Of a stretch of DNA of 64,000 nt, positions 25,701 to 34,600 are shown piece after piece. Below the pieces are notes generated by a model that was not told the DNA's origin, did not search any database, and saw nothing but the letters and a program-made list of their open reading frames with translations. The stretch is from Acidiluteibacter sp963716125 (GTDB lineage: Bacteria > Bacteroidota > Bacteroidia > Flavobacteriales_E > Vicingaceae), in assembly GCA_963716125.1 (NCBI GenBank), contig OY970294.1, forward strand, positions 2,542,001-2,606,000, written 5' to 3'. Numbering within the stretch: position 1 is the stretch's first letter; every line of letters starts with the position of its first letter. The position numbers and the translations under genes were made by a program.

Positions 25701-28336
25701 TTTCCATTTTCATCGACAGTAACAATTGGAATCAACGTATTTTCATTGGAATACAACGCTCCATTCCAACCTTCTCCCTTTGGAATTTTAACTCCCACAT
25801 AAGAATTGTAAGGTGAATAAGAAACCGTAAATCTATCAATACTAAAATCACCACCTTTCTCAAAAACTCTCGTTTTAAAGTTGGCTTTCAACATACCTGG
25901 GGCATTGCTTCCAACTTTAATATCAGGAATAAAAGAAGTTTCCCCAACTCCATCTAAATTCCCTTCAAAAACTACTTTTTCATCAGTCTCAAACTTTCTA
26001 CTGGGATCATCAAATTGATAATCAGGATACTTTTTAAATGATGTGAATCCACTTGATAAATTCATTTCTACCATTGCTCGTAGATTCGAAGCATCTGCAC
26101 CATGCAACCATTTAGCAGAAAGATTGGCTCTGCTATTCTGTTGAGTTATGATTTCATTACCAAAATCAATATTAATTTTAAGGCGATTGGGTTTAATTGC
26201 CTCGATTTTAATTGCTTTATAAAAAATGCTATTCCCCACTTTTACTTTTAGTTCCCAATTTCCGGTTGGTGCATCTTGAGAAGTGGAAGTACTAAAATCA
26301 TAAAATCCGTTTAAACCATTAGATCTTACAATTCTAGTATATAACTGCTGATCGGGAGAATACAATTCTGCAACAACAGGATAGTTTTGTGGTAAAACTT
26401 TATTTTTATCTTCTAAAATAAAAGATAAATACAAGGAATCTCCAGGTCTCCATACTCCTCTCTCACCATAAATAAAACCCTTTACGCCTGCTTGGTTGGT
26501 CTCTCCACTCACATCAAACATACTCAATGAAAGCGCCGAGCCGTCATCCAAACGTAAATAGCCTCTTTCAGTGCCTCTTTTGGCAACTAATAAAAATGGT
26601 TTATATTTTAACTCAATAACTGCTATTCCTTCTGCATCAGTTGGAACACTCGCCATCAATTGATTTTGAAAATTGTATATTTCAATTTCAACACCGTTTA
26701 TTGGTTGAGTTGTAGTGATATCTGTTACAGCAACATGCAATTCATTTTGATTGCCACTTTTTGCTATTATTCCTAAATTACTCGCTAAAATATTTACCTC
26801 AGCTTTGTGGTTTCCTCTGCTGTAATAGGAATCTTTACAAGGGTTATCTCTATCACTATAGCTATAATCTTCATCATAATAATAGTCATATTCGTCATAG
26901 TAATCCCAATAATAATTTTCAGGAGTATTGTACCAATCGTCTTCCTTGTTATTCTCAATTGTATTTTCAGTCAATTCCTTTTCACCTGAACAAGGATAAA
27001 GAGATTGTGATTTATCGAAACTTAAACTCACCCGATAAATAGCGCCAGGCTCAGTTTGAATCATCTTACTTAAATCTAACGAAAATGTATTCCAAACTGC
27101 ATAATTAATAGGCTTATCAGCAGTTAATTGTATAGATTCTTTGTAAACAATTCTACCAACTCTCTTTAATTCTTGTGTTCCACTAATTTGATTCACTTGG
27201 AGAAATTGACCTACATTCTCTTCAAAAATCTTAATTACTTTAATGTTTACAGCACTTAAATTAACTGCTTTGATAGGTAACTTAAACCCATCAGAAGATG
27301 GTAAAATATTTCCTTTACTTACAAAAGCTACTTCGGGCTTTAATGAGGCGAAAGTGATTAATCTTTCAATATCATTCGCACTGTTTAGCGTTTTATCTAA
27401 GCTATTTTTTATCTCTTTATTAATGACTATTGTTCTATCTCCTATAATTGTACTTCTAGGATATAAATAAACAGAATTACCTTCTCTACTGTATCTAAAA
27501 TCATCATTTTCTTTGCTGTAAATCAACCCTTCAAGGCTTTGATTTTTATTTAGCGGATCAGAAAAATTAATAGCAATTTTCTGCTCAGGCATTTGATCCA
27601 CGCTTAATTTCATGATTTTAAAATCACCTAAAGCTGGAATTTCAATTTTTTCTACGCCTTCATCTTCTGAATCAATGCTTTCTCCATTCCAAGCTAATAA
27701 AACCTCAGAAGCATTTTTAGATCTTGCTACATTTTCAATTACAAATTGATGCTTGTAATTTTCTTGGGAGAAATTCCAAGAAATTTTTAATTCTTTTCCA
27801 CCTTGAGTAGCTGTTAGGACTTTTTCTATTTCATTAATATTTGCAATATCCGTTGTTTGAAAACTTCCTTTTAGCTTTTGCAATTTCAGATTGTTTTCAT
27901 CATAAGCTTGCATTTCTTCAAAATTGACAAATATAGATTGTCTCAAAGTTTGAAACCTAAATTCAAAAGAGGCTAACTTAGAGGGCACTTCTATAATTTC
28001 ACCTAAATCAAACGCTACATCATAAATTGTTGAAGAAGGAAATTGTTGCTCGGGTCTAAATTCAATGGTTCTATCATCAATCCAATACGATTGACCTTTA
28101 ACCGATGGGCTGAAATCAAATAAGTCGTCTTCAGCAGCTTCTCCTATTTTTGCATTTTTATTGGATTCTGCCAATCGTACTTTTATGGTAGATTGTTTGG
28201 AAATAACTCCTGCTGTAAAGCCTGAAATATAATTAGTGAATGCAGGATCAATCATTTTTAGATCATCCTTTTTATCTTTACAAGCATTGATAAACAACAC
28301 AATAATAAGTAGTGAAACAATTTTAATCAACTTCAT
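22760..28336 (-). CDS. Bacterial alpha-2-macroglobulin, thioester type, lipoprotein
   Basis: 1,858 residues. Lipobox FINAC (Cys about 19) then KDKKDD, so membrane-anchored in the periplasm. Long series of macroglobulin (MG) domains, an acidic Tyr/Asp-rich insert around residues 460-495 (DDYYDEYDYYY-like), the A2M bait-to-thioester region with GVRLPNPEISK, and the thioester motif CIEQ with Cys1400 in YPYGCIEQTTST, followed by an alpha/alpha thioester domain. Proteases that cleave the bait expose the thioester and become trapped. The family is often paired with PBP1C, as here. First gene of a likely four-gene operon; the 523-bp gap upstream holds a MITE-like element. Confidence 0.92.
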   Translation of the reverse strand: MKLIKIVSLLIIVLFINACKDKKDDLKMIDPAFTNYISGFTAGVISKQSTIKVRLAESNKNAKIGEAAEDDLFDFSPSVKGQSYWIDDRTIEFRPEQQFPSSTIYDVAFDLGEIIEVPSKLASFEFRFQTLRQSIFVNFEEMQAYDENNLKLQKLKGSFQTTDIANINEIEKVLTATQGGKELKISWNFSQENYKHQFVIENVARSKNASEVLLAWNGESIDSEDEGVEKIEIPALGDFKIMKLSVDQMPEQKIAINFSDPLNKNQSLEGLIYSKENDDFRYSREGNSVYLYPRSTIIGDRTIVINKEIKNSLDKTLNSANDIERLITFASLKPEVAFVSKGNILPSSDGFKLPIKAVNLSAVNIKVIKIFEENVGQFLQVNQISGTQELKRVGRIVYKESIQLTADKPINYAVWNTFSLDLSKMIQTEPGAIYRVSLSFDKSQSLYPCSGEKELTENTIENNKEDDWYNTPENYYWDYYDEYDYYYDEDYSYSDRDNPCKDSYYSRGNHKAEVNILASNLGIIAKSGNQNELHVAVTDITTTQPINGVEIEIYNFQNQLMASVPTDAEGIAVIELKYKPFLLVAKRGTERGYLRLDDGSALSLSMFDVSGETNQAGVKGFIYGERGVWRPGDSLYLSFILEDKNKVLPQNYPVVAELYSPDQQLYTRIVRSNGLNGFYDFSTSTSQDAPTGNWELKVKVGNSIFYKAIKIEAIKPNRLKINIDFGNEIITQQNSRANLSAKWLHGADASNLRAMVEMNLSSGFTSFKKYPDYQFDDPSRKFETDEKVVFEGNLDGVGETSFIPDIKVGSNAPGMLKANFKTRVFEKGGDFSIDRFTVSYSPYNSYVGVKIPKGEGWNGALYSNENTLIPIVTVDENGKAVNRENLKIEIYEINWRWWWERGEGDELASYVENESRNLIKTDYVSTINGKVMYQMNFGENLWGRKLIRITDPVSGHSTGATFYLSYKGWWNNSGSNNPGGAEMLTFTTDKEVYTVGDQIKLNLPEISEGRVLVSLESGSKIIKSFWKDASDLKNGISFEAEEGMAPNIYAHLTLIQPHASTANDLPIRMYGIQNISIEAPNTHLLPVLKMPDELQPEQEVKLSVAEKDGKAMTYTIAVVDEGLLDLTRFKTPNPWDYFYRREALGIKTWDMYEYVMGAYSGEFSGLLAIGGDDALNPGEGNKANRFEPVVRFMGPFELKKGAENKHSFNMPNYVGSVRTMVIAGNNGAYGSIEKTTAVKKPLMVLATLPRVVSPSESLKLPVTVFAMDKNITKVEVELEANDLFTIVGESKKTITFNKVGDQIVFFDIKVKEKIGVGKVNVKVSGNGKTASNAIEIGVRLPNPEISKVTSIAIDPGKNWEMDYSPFGINGTNKGVVEVSALPPLNLEQRMKYLIRYPYGCIEQTTSTVFPQLYLSDLLDISNERKDEIQKNVTAALDKFKSFQLTNGAFAYWPGDAEISDWGTNYVGHFMIEAKSKGYALPNTMFKDWLAYQQKAANAWSPISFKDNKNYYYGRSHELNQSYRLYTLALAGKAVMGAMNRMRENKNLTEITKWRLAAAYILAGQKNVAEKIVNSLSTEVEPYKELSYTYGSDTRDKAMILETLILLDQKSKTKGLLDDISAELSSDRWMSTQTTAYSLMAIAKFVKTQGDDKSMNYTLIVNGKSNSIKTEKTIEQTVLPLKSSNKLSIKNNGDKTLFIQLQLSGVPITSEQIDESNNLQMEVRYLSMEGNAIDPSSLNQGVDFMAEVKITNAGGSNRDYKNMALNQLFPSGWEIRNLRMDDGTSTLIKDIPTYQDIRDDRVYTFFDLPRNSSKTFRILLNAAYLGDFYLPAVECSAMYDNTINAVKSGKWIKVVKTGE

Positions 28337-28859
28337 AACCTCTAAAATTTTGAAGGGTCAAGATAGTAATAAAATTGACTAGGCAAATATTAGAAGTTCG
28401 TTTTTTAAGAATATAATAACGGAATGACTTTTTTATTCTAAAGTCCTATTGCCAGAATAAGATTAAAAAAAAGATTAATTTCTATTTATTAAAATTCTAT
28501 AAGTTCAATGGCAATAGGTATATTAAATAGATAATTTTTTATAATAAACTTATTATCTTTTATATAAGCTTAATTCTCGGAAATTACTTTTTCATTTTTT
28601 TCGCCGTGAAAAAAACGAAACAAAAAAAACTCGTCCTTTGAATTTTTATTTTTCTAAAATTTTATAAATCCTAGGTTTCCGCCAAAGCGGGACAGGCACC
28701 CGAGTGCCCCGACAACTGTTCGGGGTTCAATCAAAGATTTGAAGCTTCTCGGTTTCTCTAAGGATTTACTTCATTTTCTAAAAAACAAATTCAAGGGACA
28801 TCCTTCTAAATAAACATTTATTTTCTCAATTATATATCTTTAATCGGTCAATAATGATT
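28337..28859. other. Intergenic region upstream of the A2M operon
   Basis: No supported gene. It lies between the A2M start and the end of the OmpA/PD40 gene, both on the minus strand. The right part holds the MITE-like element at 28631-28803. The left part (28337-28560) is AT-rich and must contain the A2M promoter, but no clear TAnnTTTG element was found on the minus strand. Confidence 0.6.
28631..28803. mobile_element. MITE-like element, about 173 bp
   Basis: The left end (28631-28671) and the reverse complement of the right end (28762-28803) align over about 41 bases with some mismatches (shared GTCC, TTGAATTT, AAAT, TAAATCC). Between them are two short GC-rich hairpins, GGCAC-CCGA-GTGCC and CCCCGA-CAACTGT-TCGGGG (about 28694-28727), which stand out in AT-rich DNA. 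No ORF inside. The size, terminal inverted repeats and lack of coding fit a non-autonomous element; no target duplication was identified. Confidence 0.6.
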
Positions 28860-30677
28860 CTAAAACAAAACCTCAACTCTTCTATTTTTAGCTCTTCCTG
28901 CATCCGTTTCGTTGGTGGCCATAGGTTTATCTTTACTATAAGCAATTACTTTAATTCTTGATGGGCTAATTCCTCTAGCAATTAAATATTGCTGTGCATT
29001 TTTAGCTCTAAATTGTGAAATTCGTTCATTAGCAGCATCAGAACCTCTATTGTCTGTATGACCTTCTACTATAATTTTTTGATTAGTCATTTTTAGTTGC
29101 CTTGCAATTTCATTTAGTGTAGTTAAATCATCTTGTGTTAATTCATATTCATTGTATGAAAAATAAATTCGATTTTCTTTAATTATAGTTGGTTCGGATG
29201 TTACTTCCATTTTTGTATTTTCTGCCAATATAAAATTATCATCAATTAACGTAATTTCTACATAAACCATATCTTCATCTGATATATCAATTGGTACAAT
29301 ATTATATACTTTGTCGCCAATTAATTTTCTATAAACAAACATTCCTTCCTTATCTGTATAAATCGTATCAATAGGAAATCCATTTTCATCCAATATGATC
29401 AAGGCATTTTCAGCCATTGGGAGTTTTTTAAACTTAAACTGACCATAGAGTTCATCATTTGTCAATATTAAACTATCCCCTTCATAATAAACTCCCGTTT
29501 GTATGGTGCTAAATCGTCTAATTAAAGCTTGTTTATCATTCGTTAGATATAATTTTGCATGCACATATTTTGCAGTATCTTTTGGCAATAATTTGAAAGT
29601 ATAATTGTCAGAGATATTTTGCTTTTTATAGGTAATCATGCCTAGGCTATCGGTAACAAGACTATCAATTAGATCATTATCTTCATTATAGACTAGAAAG
29701 CTGACATTTCTTTGAGGAATGGTATTGCTTATAAATTTTGCCTGAATTGAAACTTCAGTATTTTTATTAGCATATTTAATACCCATTTTTTGCTTAGTAT
29801 AATAGATATCACTTAATTCTTGACCTCTATTACTAATAAAATACACTTCTCTATTATTTCCTAAAATAAAATAGGCGTCAAACCCTTTAGAATTAATGGG
29901 AGCTTCTAAGTTTAGTGGAATTGTCCAATTTGTCCAACTGTCATCCAATCTATAGGATACAAATATATCGGCATCACCTAAACCATTGTGTCCGTTAGAA
30001 GAAAAATAGAGGGTTTTCTCATCATCAGAAATGTAAGGTGTGATCTCGTAATTGGGTGTATTGATTGCAGAACCTAAATTGATAACTCTTCCCCAATTTC
30101 CATTTTTATCTTTTAAACTCACAAACAAATCTTCATAAAGGGAAGTATCTGTAGGCGGCATACTCAACATAATAATAGTTTCCATAGGATTAATATAAAA
30201 AGAATAAAACCCTTGGCCAACTTCAAAACCGGGAATATCTAACTTTTTAAGATTACTCCATTTGCCTTTCTTATCTTTTTCAGTATATGCTATCCCTCTC
30301 GCAAAACTTCTTCTAGATTGAATAGAGTTAAATAAGTAAACTCGATTACCATCTGCTGAAGTTCCGATTACAGCATTATTTCCATTATCGTTCACATCAC
30401 TCAATGCTACTTCAGGAGATAACCAACCATCGTCTATTCTATTAGAAAAACAGATTTCTTGTCCGACGCTTCTTCCCTTCATTTTATAGTTATCTGTTCT
30501 TACAAAATAAAGTTTTTCGCCGTTTTCTGTAGGTAAAGGCATACTTTCTTCAACCACTGAATTAAGAAAAAATAATTGCTCAGGTTTTTCAAATTTTGGC
30601 AATATAAATTGTGAGAATGCAACTTGTTGCAGAAAAATGAAAAATGAAAAAATTAAGAATCTAGTATAAATATTCAT
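28860..30677 (-). CDS. OmpA-family protein with PD40-type repeats
   Basis: 605 residues from the ATG at 30677 (MNIYTRFLIFSFFIFLQQ, signal peptide ending VAFSQ). An earlier ATG would overlap porP and lengthen the signal peptide unnaturally. Residues about 30-290 contain WD40-like PD40 beta-propeller repeats (TPYISDDEKTLYFSSNGHNGLGDADIF is the clearest). The middle holds carboxypeptidase-like sandwich segments and the end is an OmpA_C peptidoglycan-binding domain (VEGHTDNRGSDAANERIS ... GRAKNRRVEVLF). It resembles PorE-type T9SS-linked proteins that tie the outer-membrane complex to the wall. It follows PorP/SprF by 7 bp. Confidence 0.85.
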   Translation of the reverse strand: MNIYTRFLIFSFFIFLQQVAFSQFILPKFEKPEQLFFLNSVVEESMPLPTENGEKLYFVRTDNYKMKGRSVGQEICFSNRIDDGWLSPEVALSDVNDNGNNAVIGTSADGNRVYLFNSIQSRRSFARGIAYTEKDKKGKWSNLKKLDIPGFEVGQGFYSFYINPMETIIMLSMPPTDTSLYEDLFVSLKDKNGNWGRVINLGSAINTPNYEITPYISDDEKTLYFSSNGHNGLGDADIFVSYRLDDSWTNWTIPLNLEAPINSKGFDAYFILGNNREVYFISNRGQELSDIYYTKQKMGIKYANKNTEVSIQAKFISNTIPQRNVSFLVYNEDNDLIDSLVTDSLGMITYKKQNISDNYTFKLLPKDTAKYVHAKLYLTNDKQALIRRFSTIQTGVYYEGDSLILTNDELYGQFKFKKLPMAENALIILDENGFPIDTIYTDKEGMFVYRKLIGDKVYNIVPIDISDEDMVYVEITLIDDNFILAENTKMEVTSEPTIIKENRIYFSYNEYELTQDDLTTLNEIARQLKMTNQKIIVEGHTDNRGSDAANERISQFRAKNAQQYLIARGISPSRIKVIAYSKDKPMATNETDAGRAKNRRVEVLF

Positions 30678-30684
30678 GCTAAAA

Positions 30685-31659
30685 TTAAAATAGTGTAAGA
30701 CCAATGAACAATTCGTGACTGCCGTTTGAAACTTGTTTAATATCTGTTAATAAATAATCGTAGGCATAACCTGCTCTTAAAAAATGATTAATCTGTAATC
30801 CTAATAATGCGGTAACAGCATCTTCACTTCTATATCCTAAACCAAAATTAATCTGATTTCGATAATTTAAAGTAAGGTTTATATCATAACTTAATGGATT
30901 AGGATTGATTTGTTTCAACAATACTGTAGGTGTCAATTTAAAATCGTTAGAAAGAATAAAGTTATATCCACCTAAAATATAGTGTTGTATTAACATTTTA
31001 TTATCCCCCAATGCAATATCTTTATTTTCTACATCCAAATCATTTTGAAGTAATTGATTGGCTGAATATCCTATAAAAAAATGATCATTATGGATATAAA
31101 CACCTGAATTTACATTTAGTTTATTAGAATTGTTACCAGATGCGTAGGCATTATAAACTGGATCTCCAATTTCAAGCACTGTAGCCTTACTTTCATCAAA
31201 ACCAAAATTATTTAAGCCGGCACTCAACCCAAATGATAAAATTATTTTTTTATACAAAGGTAAATGTATCGCATACGTCAGCATAAATTCACTTTTGGAA
31301 AAAGCACCAAATTCGCTGCTATTGATTCGAGCTCCCAAAGCATGATTTACTTTGGGTTCAGATAAAGTTTGTAATGTTTTTTCATTTTTTGAACTACTAA
31401 TTCTCAAAGCTGATCTTTCGGAAGTAATTGTTCTTCTTAAAATACTATGAGCTGTAGCATAAAAAGTAGTTGGTGAATTAGCACTACCGGCCCACTGCTT
31501 TCTATAACCAATTGCAACATCCAAATACTCCTTATAACCTGCAGCAGCAGGATTCACCAAATAGTGGTTTTCTGTAAACAAACTGTATTGCTCTGCTATT
31601 TGTGCTTTTGCACTTAAACTGAACAATAAAATAAAACTTAAATTAAATATTTTTTTCAT
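30685..31659 (-). CDS. PorP/SprF family outer-membrane protein
   Basis: 324 residues. The signal peptide (MKKIFNLSFILLFSLSAKAQ) is followed by the family start pattern: AEQYSLFTENHYLVNPAAAGY, then VAIGYRKQWAGSANSPTTFY. The rest is a predicted 14-strand barrel. SprF is required for the T9SS to secrete and attach the giant adhesin SprB, and PorP/SprF genes typically sit next to the CHU_C-ended cargo they serve, as here with the two large genes upstream. Stop and start gaps of 5-7 bp support one operon. Confidence 0.9.
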   Translation of the reverse strand: MKKIFNLSFILLFSLSAKAQIAEQYSLFTENHYLVNPAAAGYKEYLDVAIGYRKQWAGSANSPTTFYATAHSILRRTITSERSALRISSSKNEKTLQTLSEPKVNHALGARINSSEFGAFSKSEFMLTYAIHLPLYKKIILSFGLSAGLNNFGFDESKATVLEIGDPVYNAYASGNNSNKLNVNSGVYIHNDHFFIGYSANQLLQNDLDVENKDIALGDNKMLIQHYILGGYNFILSNDFKLTPTVLLKQINPNPLSYDINLTLNYRNQINFGLGYRSEDAVTALLGLQINHFLRAGYAYDYLLTDIKQVSNGSHELFIGLTLF

Positions 31660-31664
31660 ATATA

Positions 31665-34600
31665 TTATCTTAAAATACTTACAATTCCATTAATCATTTC
31701 TTTTTCTCCATCTGATTTATAGAGATTAATTATCCAATAGTATGAACCAACGGCTAATAATTCTCCATTATATGTACCATCCCAAAAACCTTTATTATCA
31801 TTCAAATAATCTTTTGATTGATATACTTTATTCCCAAAATTATTATAAACTACTACTTCTACTTTATCTATATTAAATAAATTTTCAAATTTCCAAGTGT
31901 CGTTAAAACCATCGTTATTGGGTGTAAATGCAGTAGGTATAGTTAAAAATTCTGAGACTTTCACTGATACAGTATCACTTCCTGTGCAACCTGAAGTTGC
32001 AATTACATTTACGATATAATCGGTACTTGTAATTGGACTAGCAATAGGGTTTTGAATAAAAGCATTATTTAATCCTGTTGTTGGTGTCCATAAATAGGTG
32101 GCAATAATATCATTTGCCGTGACATTTAACTGAGTAGATCCACCAACAAAAATAGTTTTATCTTCACCTGCATCTGCTATTAGTTTGTCGCCATAAATTA
32201 TATTAAGTGTATCCGCAGCTGAACCACAATTAGCGGTTATTACTGTCCAAACTAATTGATTTGTACCTCTAGTAAAACCATTTGCTGATGTATTAAACAA
32301 AGTTGCATCTACAAAATTAGCCGAACCACTAAGTACAGTCCAAATTCCATTTCCAACGTTTGCAGCTGTTGCATTTAAGTTAATTATTTTTCCATCGCAC
32401 AAAGATATGTCAGCACCTGCATTGGCCATTGGATTTCCAAACACCTTAATTATAATAGTATCTCTTAGAGGAACACAATTTCCATTGGTAATAGACCATA
32501 TTAAAGTGTTATTTCCTATTGACAACCCACTGACTATTGTTTTAGAATCTGTAGGATCTGCAAAATTAACTGAGCCATTTACAGCTGTCCAAAGACCATT
32601 ACCAACGGAAGGAGTGTTGGCATTTAATTTTAGTTGATTGTCACAAATAGCAGTATCTTTTCCTGCAAAAGGTGTAGTAGCTATTTGCAACACAGTGATA
32701 TCAAATGAACAAGTATCTTTATTATTACTAGCATCAACTACTTCATACATAATTGTGGTGGTTCCAATTGGAAAAGTAGATCCACTAGCTAATCCTGAAA
32801 TTCTTGTTAAGGTAACTCCGCTGCAATTATCAGTCGCTGTTGGAATACTATAATTCACAATAGCACTACAAACTGTTGTATCTGCCTGACAAACAATTTT
32901 TGGTTTTTCTAAATCATTGATAGTTACCGTAAATTGAATTGTATCTGTATTCATAGACGCATCAGTAGCGATATATTGAACAATAGTAGTTCCTACTGGG
33001 AAAGATGCCCCAGATGCAAAATTTCCAACTAATGAATTCACAACGCAATTATCATTTGCAGCAAGTGCTAACCAGTTTACAACCGCTGAGCATTGGCCTA
33101 CATCATTATTCTGTACAATATTGGCAGGTACATTTGAAATAATTGGAGAAATGGTATCTATAATTGTAACAGTAAAACTACATGTATCTGTATTCATAGA
33201 TGGATCATAAGCTATATATTGAACTACTGTAGTTCCCCTCGAAAAAGTAAAACCACTTGGAAAATTACTAACCAACGAATCTACTCCACAAGTATCAACA
33301 GCAGTAATAGTTGGCCAAATAACAGTAGCCGTACAATTGGTACTAGTAGCATATTCAACAATATTAGCTGGACAATTGATAATTTTTGGTTTGATGGTGT
33401 CTAATACAAATGCTGTAGCAGATGTTATAGTAATATTGCCATTTACATCTCTCACTCTTAATATTACTGTATTTGCTCCAACATTTGAGCAATCAAAATT
33501 ATCTGGTATTACCTGAATGGTGTCAATCCCACAATTATCTATGGAGCCATTGTTAAACCCTGAAGCGTCAAAGTTTACTTTGCCATTTATATTATTTAAA
33601 TATAAAGTCGCATTTTGAACATTAGCTGTTGGAGCAATTGTATCTAATATTTCAACCACAGCAGTAGTTGAATCTGCATTACCATTGATATCTTTTGCAA
33701 TAAATTTTATTGAATTCAATCCAATATTGGTGCAATCAAATGATGTCTTTCGTAAAATTAAAGTATCAATACCACAACTATCATTACTTAGTGAATCTAC
33801 ATCATTAGCACTTACTGAAACTGATCCTAATATATCTAAATAAGCAGTATATATGTTTTTTACTCTAGCCAATGGTTTTATAGAATCTATAACAATTACA
33901 TTCGTTAAAACAATACTATCATTGCTGCTTCCATCAACCACTCTAAAAGAAACACTGTTATTACCTACATTACTACAATTAAAAGATGTCTTCGATAAAA
34001 TTATAGAAACTATACTACAATTATCTGAACTGATTGAATCTAATCCTGCGGCTGTTAAACTTACATTTCCTGTAACATCTAAATACAATTTATAATTATT
34101 TTTAGGAATTGCTATTGGTTTAATAGTATCAACTACAGTAACAATTGCAGAAGCAGAATCCCTATTGCCACTTGCATCAAAAACTTTAAGATAAACTGTA
34201 TTGTTGCCTATATCAGCGCAGCTAAAAGATGTTTTTGATAAGGACGTTGAATCTATGCCACTTGTACCTCCACAATTATCGTTACTTCCATTATCTATAG
34301 CAGAAATGGAAACATTTGCTGAACCTAAAGCATTCAAATAAATGGTATCATTTTGAGTAATAGCTGTTGGTTTTATTGTATCTAAAACACCTAAAAAGAT
34401 AGTATCATATGCCATGCAACCATTACCATCTCTTGCAATTACGCTATATGTTCCGCTTAATAAGCCATTATTAATTGCTGTATTAACTGCATTATTCCAA
34501 ATAAAATTATATGGTGGGTTTGTGGAAGTAATGATATTGGCTTTAAGCTTTCCATCATTAGCTCCTGCACAAGAAACTTGATCAAGAATACTAATAGATA

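Noticed and set aside
26761..27042. Plus-strand frames opposite the A2M gene
   Set aside because: Complementary shadow of the Tyr/Asp-rich insert; no start context or homologue-like pattern.
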